From Halobacteriovorax sp. DA5 (GTDB lineage: Bacteria > Bdellovibrionota > Bacteriovoracia > Bacteriovoracales > Bacteriovoracaceae): a stretch of 64,000 nt of DNA. Position 1 is the first letter of the stretch; each line of letters opens with the position of its first letter. Under the pieces are notes generated by a model. That model was not told where the DNA came from, searched no databases, and saw only the letters and a program-made list of their open reading frames with translations. A program made the translations under genes and the position numbers. The stretch covers positions 186,001 to 250,000 of the forward strand of contig NZ_PPDJ01000007.1 of assembly GCF_002903145.1 (NCBI RefSeq). Reading direction: 5' to 3'. This document shows positions 1 to 8,278 of the stretch, in pieces.

Positions 1-1213
1 CTCCTTCTTCATTAAAGCCTAACTCATTCTCATCAGCATCAATGATTTTAATATCAGTTGAAGGAAGAGGAAGCCCAATAGAACCTATTTCATCCGTCCC
101 ATCTGTTGGGTTACAACTGACAACAGGAGATGCTTCAGTAAGGCCATATCCTTCAATAACTCTTGTCTTTGTAATTTTCTCCCAGTCTTGCTTAACAGCT
201 GGCTTAAGGGCCATTCCACCTGCAACACTAAACTCAATAAAGCTCAAATTCTGTTTTCTGAAATTTTCATTTGCAAGTAGCGCTTGCAGTAGAGTGTTGA
301 CAACAATTAGAACTTTCGGCTTGTGTGTATACACATCTTTGATAAGTGAATTTAAATCACGAGGATTTGTTACAAGAACGTTAGTCATCCCCATCTTAAA
401 GAAACCAAAGATATTAACTGATAAAGTAAAGACATGATAGATAGGTAGTGGAGCGAGGATATTTGCTGGCTCTGTTCCAAGTCCTGCCTTAATCCAAACA
501 TCCATTTGTAGCATATTCGCAATAATATTTCGGTGAGTTAGGATAGCCGCTTTTGTTTTCCCCGTTGTTCCACCAGTATATTGAAAGAGCGCAGTATCCT
601 CTCTTTCCACTGTTGGATAAGTTACACTCAGTCCTTGTCCTTTTTCAATTGCTTCATTAAGAGTTAAGTAACTACCTTTATAAGTAGGAATCATTTTCTT
701 TACATGCTTAATAACAAAATTTGTTAGCTTCCTTTTTACTAATGGAAAAAAATCACCAATTTCTGTCGTAATAATATGCTCGATCTGACTTCCTTCAATG
801 GCCTCTTCAAGATTAGCAACAAAGTTTGTACAGATAACAATTGCTTTTGCCCCACTATCTTCAAGTACCTTTTTTACTTCTCTGGTAGTGTAGAGAGGGT
901 TTGTATTAACAACAATTAGCCCTGCTTTAAAAGCACCAAAAAGAGCAACCGGGTATTGCAGAAGGTTTGGCATCTGAATCATGATGACATCACCTTTTTT
1001 AAGTTTCAAATCATTGATAAGGTAATTAGCAAAGGCTTCTGACTTCTCTTTGACTTCACTATAAGTCATGCTTGCATTCATATTGATAAAAGCTTTTCTC
1101 GTCGAAAACTTTCCACAAGTTTCATCAATCATTTCAACAATATTATTATATTGATCAGGGTTAATTTCTGTGGCGGCGTTCTTTGGATAATTATCCAACC
1201 ATACTCTATTCAT
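1..1213 (-). CDS. fadD: Long-chain fatty acid--CoA ligase, C-terminus cut by window edge
   Basis: ATP-dependent acyl-CoA synthetase that activates fatty acids for beta-oxidation or lipid synthesis, probably at the inner membrane. Reading leftwards from the ATG at 1213 gives about 404 codons before the window ends; FadD is usually about 550-560, so the C-terminal subdomain is missing. Visible motifs are the AMP-binding P-loop YTGGTTGKTKAA near residues 211-222 and the adenylate motif GYGLTEASPVV near residue 352. The N-terminus (MNRVWLDNYPKNAATEI) is typical of the family. A GNAT gene and a TetR gene lie immediately upstream on the same strand, only 17 bases away, so the three probably form one operon and the TetR protein may control fatty-acid use. 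Family assignment is firm; substrate chain length is inferred. Confidence 0.93.
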   Translation of the reverse strand, partial: MNRVWLDNYPKNAATEINPDQYNNIVEMIDETCGKFSTRKAFINMNASMTYSEVKEKSEAFANYLINDLKLKKGDVIMIQMPNLLQYPVALFGAFKAGLIVVNTNPLYTTREVKKVLEDSGAKAIVICTNFVANLEEAIEGSQIEHIITTEIGDFFPLVKRKLTNFVIKHVKKMIPTYKGSYLTLNEAIEKGQGLSVTYPTVEREDTALFQYTGGTTGKTKAAILTHRNIIANMLQMDVWIKAGLGTEPANILAPLPIYHVFTLSVNIFGFFKMGMTNVLVTNPRDLNSLIKDVYTHKPKVLIVVNTLLQALLANENFRKQNLSFIEFSVAGGMALKPAVKQDWEKITKTRVIEGYGLTEASPVVSCNPTDGTDEIGSIGLPLPSTDIKIIDADENELGFNEEG

Positions 1214-1230
1214 TTATATATCCTTTTTTC

Positions 1231-1776
1231 TTATAGCTTTAATCTAATATTCACAATTCCCATTGTTTCAGTTTCAACGACAACGTCACCGCGACTCTTT
1301 AGCAGTCCAAGCACAGCATGATTTCCAGTGCTAGCAGTTCCATATATTTCTTTTATATCACGCTCTTTAGCTGCCTTGATTAAATGATCTATCAAGATCC
1401 CACCAAAGCCTTTTCGGTGATACTTATCTATTACTGTTACGGCAAACTCGGCCGTCGGAGAATTATCCGAGTCACGATAAAATCTTGTAGAACCTACAGG
1501 CTTTTCGCCGTCCTCACTTTCCTGCATTACAGTCAAGGCAACGTGATTAATATAATCAGGGCAAGTAAATAGCTCTAAGTCCTTCTTAGATAAGCTTTTC
1601 TTGGCCGCAAGAAAACGACTATTAAGTGTTCGGTGAGAGGCCATTTTAAATGCTTCAATCAACTTCTCTTGATCATTTTCACTGACACTTCTAATGACGT
1701 ACTTTTCACCAAGATGCTCAAATTTTTCAAAGAACTTTTCGTTATACTTCACAGTTTCGCTCACAGTCTTTTTCAA
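1231..1776 (-). CDS. GNAT-family N-acetyltransferase
   Basis: A 181-residue protein with a GNAT fold: the acetyl-CoA pyrophosphate-binding segment is visible as RKGFGGILIDHL in the second half, after the beta-strand segment AEFAVTVIDKYH, and a later segment EIYGTASTGNHAVLGLLKSRG matches the usual last helix/strand. The start codon overlaps the stop of the upstream TetR gene by four bases (ATGA), so the two are translationally coupled. The stop is 17 bases from fadD. The substrate is unknown. The context suggests either modification of an acyl-CoA-metabolism protein, as some bacterial GNATs acetylate acyl-CoA synthetases, or an unrelated small-molecule target; the first idea is only inference from position. 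Confidence 0.85.
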   Translation of the reverse strand: MKKTVSETVKYNEKFFEKFEHLGEKYVIRSVSENDQEKLIEAFKMASHRTLNSRFLAAKKSLSKKDLELFTCPDYINHVALTVMQESEDGEKPVGSTRFYRDSDNSPTAEFAVTVIDKYHRKGFGGILIDHLIKAAKERDIKEIYGTASTGNHAVLGLLKSRGDVVVETETMGIVNIRLKL

Positions 1777-2381
1777 GATCTTTCAATGACACATGCTCTA
1801 TACAGCGTCTTTATAAATTGTTCTTTAATGACTTCAAATTCTTTCTTATCTCTACCTCGTCTTATCCAAGAATAAACAAGCTCTCTAGCAGCGCCAAATA
1901 ACATGGCATCTAGTATTCGACGATCAACAATTCTAATATTTTCGACTTCAGCTTGCGTGGTAAGAACGTCATAAATTTTTGTCGATAAAATCTCATACTC
2001 ACTAATTAGAAGTTCTCTAATTTCTTGATAGCCAGACATTGAAGCCTTCCAAAAAAAGTCGCTTTCTTTCACTTTCGACTCATGCCAGTCAAAATAAACA
2101 CTAACTAAATCAATTAGAGTTTCTTCTACTGTCTTGGCCGCACTGGCCGCAATAAAAGCTTTATTTCTAATCTTAGTAGATAGTTTAATGAATAAGGATT
2201 TATAGATATCTTCTATTCCATTTGGAAAATGATAATAGAAAGTTCCAGTTGAAAGGCCGGTCTGTTTTTTAAGTTTTGATACGGAAATATCTAAGATGGC
2301 CTCTTCTTTCAGAAGCTCTAACACACCTTCAAAAATGGCCTCTTTTGAGTCCTGTTTCACCGCCACTCCATTTATAGACAA
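1773..2381 (-). CDS. TetR/AcrR-family transcriptional regulator
   Basis: DNA-binding repressor with a helix-turn-helix near residues 32-53 (SVSKLKKQTGLSTGTFYYHF), followed by an all-helical ligand and dimerisation domain, the usual TetR length (about 200 residues). The start is uncertain: 2381 is a TTG, while an in-frame GTG at about 2360 follows a GGAG sequence at good spacing. The gene leads a probable operon with the GNAT gene and fadD. An 8-bp palindrome GTCTAGAC and two copies of TAGACTC lie just upstream and could be its own operator. By analogy with FadR-type TetR proteins it may sense acyl-CoA, but nothing in the ligand domain shows this. Confidence 0.88.
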   Translation of the reverse strand: MSINGVAVKQDSKEAIFEGVLELLKEEAILDISVSKLKKQTGLSTGTFYYHFPNGIEDIYKSLFIKLSTKIRNKAFIAASAAKTVEETLIDLVSVYFDWHESKVKESDFFWKASMSGYQEIRELLISEYEILSTKIYDVLTTQAEVENIRIVDRRILDAMLFGAARELVYSWIRRGRDKKEFEVIKEQFIKTLYRACVIERS

Positions 2382-2485
2382 CGTGTCTAGACGTAGACTC
2401 TAAAATATGCCACAAGACACGAGTAGACTCAAGTTAAATGATATAACTTATTGAAATTACATTTTAGTTTTTTGATTTTATAGAC

Positions 2486-2686
2486 TTATTTTAGCAGTTG
2501 GCACTTTACAGCAAACTTAATTTTATCAAAACCTTCAGCACCAAACCACTCAACATATTGGCAATAGATTGATCTGTAGAGTTCCGTATCTTGATATTCT
2601 AGATACAGTTCTTCTCCAACTGGTGTGGAGAAGAACGGAACGAGAAAAATAAATGTTAGAATAACTGTAATTAGAATTCGAAACAT
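2486..2686 (-). CDS. Small membrane-anchored hypothetical protein
   Basis: A 66-residue protein with one N-terminal hydrophobic segment (residues 3-20, RILITVILTFIFLVPFF) and a short acidic/aromatic tail containing two cysteines. The stop of the upstream endonuclease gene lies directly before its ATG (start at 2686, upstream gene ends at 2687), which supports coexpression. No family recognised. It may be a small inner-membrane or exported partner of the secreted nuclease, but that rests only on adjacency. Confidence 0.55.
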   Translation of the reverse strand: MFRILITVILTFIFLVPFFSTPVGEELYLEYQDTELYRSIYCQYVEWFGAEGFDKIKFAVKCQLLK

Positions 2687-3514
2687 CTATTGAACTTCCC
2701 AAATGGCCATTGCCCACTCAGGGTGATCAATGAAAGGATTACGATTCTTTTGATATTCGCATGCGATATCATTTCTTCTTCTTTCGTGCTCACTTACAGG
2801 ATCTTGCTTGTGCCACTTCAAAAGAAGCTTAATAAACCAAGAGCTATAAGTTTGTTCACGAGAGCCATTTGTCATTGGATTATCTTTAAACCTAGGAATC
2901 TCAGCTTCATAACGAACAGCAAAGTAAAGCATTGCTCTAGCGATATCACCTTTAAATTCATCAATAGGTTCGAAAACTCTTCCACGATATCCACTTGTCG
3001 AGCTTGTACCAATCTTAGAACCATTTTTAGAAACCCATGAAGCTTTTCCAACTTCTCCAAATGGGTAAGAACCACGGTGGCCATTTACCTTTCCATCTGT
3101 TGGATAAACATGAAAGATATCTGTCTTCATTGGGCGTCTCTTGTTAAAAAGCCCTTGTGGAAATAGGTGTTCACGATTGTAGCAATCCCCTTCACCTTTA
3201 TACTGGCCACAAGTACGACGGCCAGGTTGGTAGCGATATGGATCTTTTCCGTTTGGGTTCTCAGAATACATATCCATTATCGTGCGATCACCATCGTAAG
3301 TAGTATCGAGATCAGTGCTACGATACGCCTTAAGAAGGTCATCATACGAGATACCACGATGAGTTCTTCTTAAAAGAGAAGAAAGCTGTGACTTAAATAC
3401 ATATCCAGATGAAGCAGTTGAAAGTCCTGAGTAAAAAAATTCTTGATCACAAGATGAGCCGAAGGCCGCGCTTGAGATTAAAATAAGTAGTGTTGCGATG
3501 TGTGTGATTTTCAT
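2687..3514 (-). CDS. Secreted endonuclease I (EndA/DNase I family)
   Basis: Exported deoxyribonuclease. I choose the internal ATG near 3514 because it opens a clean Sec signal peptide (MKITHIATLLILISSAAFGSS); an in-frame upstream start at 3547 would add 11 residues before it. The endonuclease I signature is present: CYNREHLFPQ followed by PTDGKVNGHRGSYPFG, matching the catalytic His and metal-binding Asn region of Vibrio Vvn and E. coli EndA. About 275 residues is slightly longer than EndA. Paired cysteines fit a disulfide-bonded periplasmic or extracellular enzyme. In a predator such a nuclease could degrade prey DNA; in other bacteria it scavenges extracellular DNA. Family confidence is high, role inferred. 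Confidence 0.9.
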   Translation of the reverse strand: MKITHIATLLILISSAAFGSSCDQEFFYSGLSTASSGYVFKSQLSSLLRRTHRGISYDDLLKAYRSTDLDTTYDGDRTIMDMYSENPNGKDPYRYQPGRRTCGQYKGEGDCYNREHLFPQGLFNKRRPMKTDIFHVYPTDGKVNGHRGSYPFGEVGKASWVSKNGSKIGTSSTSGYRGRVFEPIDEFKGDIARAMLYFAVRYEAEIPRFKDNPMTNGSREQTYSSWFIKLLLKWHKQDPVSEHERRRNDIACEYQKNRNPFIDHPEWAMAIWEVQ

Positions 3515-3680
3515 GCCAAGAGAGTATCTACTAAAATACATGAACACAATGAAAAATTTACTAAATCTTATAGGAAGTATTAGGGTTTCTTATAAACAAA
3601 TGGACTTTATAAGAAGGTGTACCTTCTAAGAAGCTGAAATTCTTCGCTTTCTTAAAAGGTACGACGAGTCATTCTTAAGA

Positions 3681-3878
3681 TTAAGAAAGAACGCTTACTG
3701 AAACAGCACAAGGACCTTTTTGTCCTTCACCTACTTCAAATTCAACAGCGTCATTTTCACTTAGAGTGTTACCGTTTACTGCTGAAATGTGTACGAAAAG
3801 ATCTTTGCTTCCATCGTCTGGAACGATAAATCCAAAACCTTTCTCATCATTAAAAAACTTAACTTTACCTGTTTTCAT
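3681..3878 (-). CDS. Cold-shock domain protein
   Basis: A 65-residue single cold-shock domain, an OB fold binding single-stranded RNA and DNA as an RNA chaperone. RNP1 is KGFGFI at residues 14-19 and RNP2 is DLFVHI shortly after (most family members have VFVH). Length and the opening [18 protein letters not shown] are typical of CspA-like proteins. It begins only two bases after the stop of an upstream methyltransferase gene on the same strand, an unusual place for a csp gene, which normally has a long 5' leader. Any own promoter would have to lie within that gene. Confidence 0.95.
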   Translation of the reverse strand: MKTGKVKFFNDEKGFGFIVPDDGSKDLFVHISAVNGNTLSENDAVEFEVGEGQKGPCAVSVSVLS

Positions 3879-3880
3879 AC

Positions 3881-4735
3881 TTACTCCTTATGTTTAAGCT
3901 TCTTTAGGTCTACGTTAGAACTATATATTTTTAATTCGCCAGAGCTTAAGCGCCCATTGGCATTCCATAATTTTTTATATTTTCTCTCTAGTAAGAAATC
4001 GATTCGATCGCCTCTCGTTACCAGAAAAAAGCTGTAATCATCAACACGGGCCACAAGCTCGTCTAAAATCTTAGAAATATCCTCAATTTCACTAAAGTCA
4101 TAGATAAAATAGATCTGTGCCTTTGGCAAAATAAAGTCATCTTCTAAAACATCTTCTAAGAGAATCTCACAATTGAGCAATTCTAATCTCTCAAAGAGGC
4201 GATTTCCCTCACTCTCTCTTTGTTTAAGAATCTCATATCCAATGAAGCGGGCCTCAGGAAAGACAGAGTTCATCACAATGCCTACGCGTCCATAACCTGC
4301 ACCAATATCCACCACTTTATTTACTTCAAAGTCTTTTAAAAGATAAAGGGCCTCAAAGATATCATTATACGGTGTTTGTAAAACCTGTGGATGCAGTCCA
4401 ATCCAAGTCTGTGTCCCCTGAAAGTGCTGCTTTCCCTTTGTTCCATCATTTTGCTTATAATAAGCTTTGTATTTTTGTAGAAGTTTCCCCTCTATTCTTG
4501 GAATACGAAAACCAAGTGTTCGGTCTAAATCCTTTGCATGCTCCAGAGGATGATTATTGCTTCTCATAAATGTACGCGGATTTTTAATAAGATCTTTCAA
4601 TGGTACTGAGTCTGCATTAAGCACTTCGTTCACTAAGGTATTCCCTGCAATTCTGTCGTTTCTAAATAATAAAAGATTAAAAATAGACAGAACCGAAATA
4701 AGGAAGTGAACTATAGGAAACCTAATTTGACACAA
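3881..4735 (-). CDS. Class I SAM-dependent methyltransferase-like protein
   Basis: About 284 residues. Motif I of a Rossmann methyltransferase is clear near the middle ([15 protein letters not shown]), followed by an acidic strand end (FIGYEIL) and [12 protein letters not shown], which sits where motif IV is expected. The N-terminal ~30 residues as read are hydrophobic, but the start is uncertain: 4735 is a TTG with no clear ribosome-binding site and no ATG follows before the conserved part, so an internal GTG is possible. Substrate unknown. The protein lies between an arsR gene and a csp gene on one strand. A DOT1-like or small-molecule methyltransferase is equally possible. Confidence 0.65.
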   Translation of the reverse strand: MCQIRFPIVHFLISVLSIFNLLLFRNDRIAGNTLVNEVLNADSVPLKDLIKNPRTFMRSNNHPLEHAKDLDRTLGFRIPRIEGKLLQKYKAYYKQNDGTKGKQHFQGTQTWIGLHPQVLQTPYNDIFEALYLLKDFEVNKVVDIGAGYGRVGIVMNSVFPEARFIGYEILKQRESEGNRLFERLELLNCEILLEDVLEDDFILPKAQIYFIYDFSEIEDISKILDELVARVDDYSFFLVTRGDRIDFLLERKYKKLWNANGRLSSGELKIYSSNVDLKKLKHKE

Positions 4736-4784
4736 GATACTATGTCCAAAGCTCTAATACAAGCGAGATTCTTCTTACTGTATT

Positions 4785-5087
4785 TTATTCGCATGTTTTT
4801 TTAATTGTTTCGATCAAGCCAGGGTAATACTTTTTGATATTAGGGTTGAGAAATAGGTACTTCTTCACCCCTTCTGTTCTTTGGCAAATGATATGGGCCT
4901 CAATAAGAATCTTAATATGATGAGAAAAAGTGGCCTTATTTACGCAATAATCGAAGCCTCCACAAGTAATCTCCTTGTGACCATGCTCTTCTTCATATGC
5001 AATTAACTGCTTTATCACACTCATGCGAATGGGATCGCCTAGTGATTTAAAGATCTTATCTAATGGTATTTGTGTGCAATCATTCAT
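4785..5087 (-). CDS. ArsR-family transcriptional regulator, cysteine-rich
   Basis: Winged-helix repressor of about 100 residues; the start is taken at the ATG near 5087 (MNDCTQIPLDKIFKSLGDP). The family signature FKSLGDPIRMSVIKQL and recognition helix KATFSHHIKILIEA are clear. It carries cysteines in MNDC, ITCGGFDYC, IICQ and KKTC, more than needed for structure, which would fit an electrophile- or redox-sensing ArsR protein. It is divergent from an old-yellow-enzyme operon, and two 16-bp dyads with a shared TTGAT-N4-ATCAA core lie between them, so it probably represses those reductases and itself. Inducer inferred, not shown. Confidence 0.9.
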   Translation of the reverse strand: MNDCTQIPLDKIFKSLGDPIRMSVIKQLIAYEEEHGHKEITCGGFDYCVNKATFSHHIKILIEAHIICQRTEGVKKYLFLNPNIKKYYPGLIETIKKTCE

Positions 5088-5112
5088 AGTTAGATAAAAT
5101 TCTAACAAAGGA

Positions 5113-5128
5113 CTTGATTTTTATCAAG
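5113..5128. promoter_or_regulatory. Palindromic operator 1 of the ArsR/OYE divergent region
   Basis: Inverted repeat CTTGAT-TTTT-ATCAAG with perfect 6-bp arms, between the divergent arsR and alkene reductase genes. A second dyad with the same core lies 29 bases away centre to centre, about three helical turns. ArsR proteins bind such short dyads. Binding is inferred. Confidence 0.65.
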
Positions 5129-5141
5129 GGCAGGCCTATTG

Positions 5142-5157
5142 TTTGATAAACATCAAA
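5142..5157. promoter_or_regulatory. Palindromic operator 2 of the ArsR/OYE divergent region
   Basis: Inverted repeat TTTGAT-AAAC-ATCAAA with perfect 6-bp arms, sharing the TTGAT-N4-ATCAA core with the dyad at 5113-5128. It ends a few bases before the AAAGGAG ribosome-binding site of the reductase gene, a position where a bound repressor would block transcription. Confidence 0.65.
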
Positions 5158-5172
5158 CTAAAGGAGTCTCAA

Positions 5173-6234
5173 TTGAGTACGAATTTATTTACACCGATAA
5201 AGCTTGGAAGTGTTGAGCTAAAAAATAGAATTATTATGGCCCCTCTAACTCGTGCCAGAGCAGGAGCTGAACGAATTCCTAATGACCTCATGGTGAAATA
5301 CTATGAACAACGAGCTGATGCAGGAATGATCCTTACAGAAGCAACGGCAATTACACCCTCTGCCGTTGGTTACGCAAATACACCAGGAATTTGGTCGAAG
5401 GATCAAATCGATGGCTGGCGTAAAGTAACAGATGCAGTTCACGCAAAAGGTTCAAAAATTTATATGCAACTTTGGCATGTGGGAAGGATCTCTCACTCAA
5501 GTTTTTTAAATGGGCAAAAGCCTGTTGCACCAAGTGCTATCCAGCCTACGGGACATGTATCACTAGTACGACCAATTACTAACTACGAAGTACCTCGTGC
5601 ACTTGAAACTGAAGAAGTGAAAGCAATTGTAAAAGACTATCGTCAAGCGGCCATCAATGCGATGGAAGCTGGCTTTGACGGAGTTGAAGTACACGCTGCC
5701 AATGGCTACCTAATTGACCAATTCTTACAAGACTCAACTAATAAGAGAGACGATATCTACGGAGGGACGATTGAAAACCGTACAAGATTCTTGCTTGAAA
5801 TTACAGACCAACTCATTGAAGTATGGGGCGCTGATCGCGTCGGCGTTCATCTTGCTCCTCGCTGCGATAGCCACGACATGGGTGACTCTAATCCCCTGGA
5901 ACTTTTTGGCCATGTGGTAGAAGAATTAAATAAGAGCAAGATTGCTTTCATATTTACTCGCGACCCACTAGATGAGCAAAGTCTCTTCCCAAAATTAAAA
6001 GAAAAATTTGATGGTGTTCTAATTGCCAATCAAAAATTTACAAAGATAACAGCTGAAAAAGCATTGGAAGATAAAATTGCTGATGCCATCTCTTTTGGTG
6101 TTCCATTTATTGCAAACCCAGACTTAGTTGAAAGACTAAGAATTGATGCACCATTAAATGAGCCAATCTTTGATACATTCTATGGACCTGATCATGTTGG
6201 TTATACAGATTACCCGACATTAAAGGAGCTGTGA
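5173..6234 (+). CDS. Old yellow enzyme family alkene reductase (NemA-like)
   Basis: FMN-dependent NAD(P)H reductase of activated alkenes, maleimides, quinones or nitro-esters. I place the start at the TTG at 5173 (protein begins MSTNLFTPIKLG) because AAAGGAG lies six bases upstream; a TTG at 5143 has no such site and overlaps the operator. Landmarks: IIMAPLTRARA, the phosphate-loop-proximal YEQRADAGMILTEAT, QLWHVGRISH, GFDGVEVHAANGYLIDQFLQD with the substrate-binding His-Ala-Asn, and the C-terminal FGVPFIANPDLVERLR. About 353 residues, normal for NemA. Followed by a luciferase-like oxidoreductase overlapping by one base, and probably repressed by the divergent ArsR protein. Confidence 0.93.
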   Translation: MSTNLFTPIKLGSVELKNRIIMAPLTRARAGAERIPNDLMVKYYEQRADAGMILTEATAITPSAVGYANTPGIWSKDQIDGWRKVTDAVHAKGSKIYMQLWHVGRISHSSFLNGQKPVAPSAIQPTGHVSLVRPITNYEVPRALETEEVKAIVKDYRQAAINAMEAGFDGVEVHAANGYLIDQFLQDSTNKRDDIYGGTIENRTRFLLEITDQLIEVWGADRVGVHLAPRCDSHDMGDSNPLELFGHVVEELNKSKIAFIFTRDPLDEQSLFPKLKEKFDGVLIANQKFTKITAEKALEDKIADAISFGVPFIANPDLVERLRIDAPLNEPIFDTFYGPDHVGYTDYPTLKEL

Positions 6235-7220
6235 TGACACCAAAACTATCGATACTAGACTTGGTCTTCGTTAATGAAGGCCAGCACGTAAAAGATGCTT
6301 TTGATAATTCAGTTCGTAGCGCGCAAGCAGCAGAAGAATATGGCTACAATCGTATTTGGGTGGCCGAGCACCACAATATGCCTGCCATCGCAAGTGCAGC
6401 AACTTCAGTAGTTATTGGATTACTAGCAAGTCAAACAAAAACAATTCGTATTGGAGCTGGTGGAATAATGCTTCCAAATCACTCTCCTCTTGTTATTGCT
6501 GAGCAGTTTGGAACACTAGAAGCACTTTATCCTGGACGTATTGATTTAGGTCTTGGCCGCGCTCCAGGAACTGATCAAATGACCGTGCAGGCTTTAAGAA
6601 CAACAGCTCAAAGTTCAAATAATTTCCCACAAGATATTGTTGAGCTTCAGCGTCTACTCTCAATGGAAAGTGCAAACGATCCAATAGTCGCCACTCCTGG
6701 GCTAGGATCACAAGTTCCCTTATGGATTCTAGGATCAAGTACTTTTGGAGCACAGCTTGCTGCACACCTTGGATTACCATATGCCTTTGCTTCGCACTTT
6801 GCCCCTGATGCAATTCAAGAAGCACTATCTCTTTATCATGCGGGCTTTGAACCATCGGCTCAACAAGACAAACCCTATGTTATGTTGGGTGTGAATATCA
6901 TCATTGCAGATACTGATGAGGAAGCACAATTTCTCTCAACAAGCCAGAAACAATCATTTGCCAATCTTCGTCGTGGATTAAAGAAGAAATTCCAAGCTCC
7001 TATTGAAGATATGGATACCTATTGGGATATGCACGAGAAGATGATGGCCCAACATATGCTTCACTTCTCTTTTGTTGGTTCCAAAGAAACTGTTAAAAGA
7101 GGCCTTGATCAGTTTATCGAACGTTACCGTCCAGATGAGTTAATGGTTGTGACCTCAATTTTCGATAATGAGAAAAAGATAAAATCTCTAAAGCTTCTGT
7201 CTGAAATTTTTAAGCAGTAA
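6234..7220 (+). CDS. LLM-class flavin-dependent oxidoreductase
   Basis: Luciferase-like monooxygenase fold, about 328 residues. Typical YhbW/MsnO8-type segments are visible: SILDLVFVNEG at the start, YNRIWVAEHHNMPAIASAAT, RIGAGGIMLPNHSPLVIAEQFGTLEALYPGRIDLGLGRAPG in the middle, and a C-terminal YRPDELMVVTSIFD. The start at 6234 follows AAAGGAG by five bases and overlaps the alkene reductase stop (TGATG); an in-frame GTG three bases earlier is less likely. Coupled to an OYE reductase, it probably acts in detoxifying reactive electrophiles with reduced flavin. Its 3' end overlaps the convergent SMR gene by 11 bases. Confidence 0.92.
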   Translation: MTPKLSILDLVFVNEGQHVKDAFDNSVRSAQAAEEYGYNRIWVAEHHNMPAIASAATSVVIGLLASQTKTIRIGAGGIMLPNHSPLVIAEQFGTLEALYPGRIDLGLGRAPGTDQMTVQALRTTAQSSNNFPQDIVELQRLLSMESANDPIVATPGLGSQVPLWILGSSTFGAQLAAHLGLPYAFASHFAPDAIQEALSLYHAGFEPSAQQDKPYVMLGVNIIIADTDEEAQFLSTSQKQSFANLRRGLKKKFQAPIEDMDTYWDMHEKMMAQHMLHFSFVGSKETVKRGLDQFIERYRPDELMVVTSIFDNEKKIKSLKLLSEIFKQ

Positions 7221-7539
7221 GTTTTAGACCAATAATTGAAATAAGCAGTAGCGCTAGAAAAGCTGTACGTGCAAGAGTAATTGGCTCATTGAAGAGAACT
7301 ATTCCTAAGATTGCAGCACCTAGCGCTCCTATTCCAACCCATACACCGTAGGCCGTTCCAATAGGAAGAGTTTGACTGGCCTTAGCAAGTAAGAACATGC
7401 TTGCAGCTAGAGTTACAAGAGTGAATATACTTGGAATCAGTTTCGTAAAGCCTTCAGTATATTTAAGTCCAATTGCCCAACATACTTCAAGAAGACCTGC
7501 AATAACAAGAATAACCCATGCAGTAGTTGTCGAGGCCAT
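7210..7539 (-). CDS. sugE: SMR-family efflux protein, SugE/Gdx type
   Basis: Four-helix small multidrug-resistance protein of 109 residues. The first helix carries the essential glutamate in AGLLEVCWAIGLKYTEGF, a segment characteristic of the SugE/Gdx guanidinium-exporter branch rather than EmrE/QacE. The remaining helices (TLPIGTAYGVWVGIGALGAAILGIVLFNE) fit too. It starts eight bases after the lysE-like gene on the same strand, so it lies in an exporter operon opposite an ArgP/LysG-like regulator. No room exists for a guanidine riboswitch directly before it. Transport of guanidinium is inferred from the family signature. Confidence 0.9.
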   Translation of the reverse strand: MASTTTAWVILVIAGLLEVCWAIGLKYTEGFTKLIPSIFTLVTLAASMFLLAKASQTLPIGTAYGVWVGIGALGAAILGIVLFNEPITLARTAFLALLLISIIGLKLTA

Positions 7540-7547
7540 AAGAACTC

Positions 7548-8183
7548 CTATGAGAGTAGTTGAATAAACTCTGTTACAGATTCACTTCCAAGCTTATGAG
7601 CAAGATAACCTAGTACAATAGCGGTAGCAAGTGACGAGATTCTTAAGTTCTTCTCTTTAGTTAAAATATGAGAGAACTTAGAAGAAAAAGTCACTAGAAA
7701 GTAAAACCATATAATTGAAAACACACCGGCACCAAGTCCAAAAAGAAAACGATCTTGAACTAAATTAAAGCGTGTTGAGTATCCACCAATTAAGAAAAAG
7801 GCATCAATATAGACGTGAGGATTAAGCAGGGTAAAACTAAGCGTCGTTAAAATCACAAGACGACGCGAAAGAGCAAACTTCTTACTCTCTTCAACTTCCT
7901 TAACACCCTTCACAGAGTCAATAAATTTCATTACCGCATAGTAAAGCAGAAAAGAAGCTCCAAGAAGTCCGATACCGACTTTAAACTCAACAGTTTTTAC
8001 AAGAACACCAGAAACACCGAGAACGGCCAATAGAATTAGCGCCATATCACACACTGAACAAATAGCTGCTGCTAGGTAGTGATTCTTTTTCTTAGTGCCA
8101 ATATCAATAAGAAAAAGGTTCTGTGCACCCAGTGCTAGAATAAGACTTGCCTGCAATAAAAAACCTTGAGTAAAAAATTCCAT
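7548..8183 (-). CDS. LysE/ArgO-family amino-acid exporter
   Basis: 211-residue inner-membrane protein with about six hydrophobic segments. The N-terminal LysE signature is clear (FLLQASLILALGAQNLFLIDIGTKK) as is the later LTLSFTLLNPHVYIDAFFLIGG, both typical of LysE/ArgO. It exports basic amino acids, lysine or arginine, relieving toxic accumulation. It is divergent from a LysR-type gene of the ArgP/LysG kind, which is the classic arrangement of lysE/lysG, so transcription is probably induced by that regulator with intracellular Lys or Arg. An SMR gene follows eight bases downstream. Exact substrate not determinable. Confidence 0.92.
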   Translation of the reverse strand: MEFFTQGFLLQASLILALGAQNLFLIDIGTKKKNHYLAAAICSVCDMALILLAVLGVSGVLVKTVEFKVGIGLLGASFLLYYAVMKFIDSVKGVKEVEESKKFALSRRLVILTTLSFTLLNPHVYIDAFFLIGGYSTRFNLVQDRFLFGLGAGVFSIIWFYFLVTFSSKFSHILTKEKNLRISSLATAIVLGYLAHKLGSESVTEFIQLLS

Positions 8184-8223
8184 AATACCTGCTCCTGAGG
8201 CGTAATTTAATGCAAATCATGAT

Positions 8224-8267
8224 ATAAGTTAAATTAATCTTTTTAATTATTAATTAGTAAAACTTAT
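8224..8267. promoter_or_regulatory. Candidate LysR-type regulatory dyad
   Basis: Perfect 7-bp inverted repeat ATAAGTT at 8224-8230 and AACTTAT at 8261-8267, separated by 30 AT-rich bases, in the 95-bp region between the exporter gene and its divergent LysR-type regulator. It could be a two-half-site regulator target, but AT-rich sequence gives such dyads by chance and the spacing is wider than the usual T-N11-A box. Confidence 0.3.
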
Positions 8268-8278
8268 GAGAGTAAATA

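Noticed and set aside
7210..7550. Guanidine riboswitch before the sugE-type gene
   Set aside because: The gene starts eight bases after the upstream exporter stop, leaving no room for an aptamer there.
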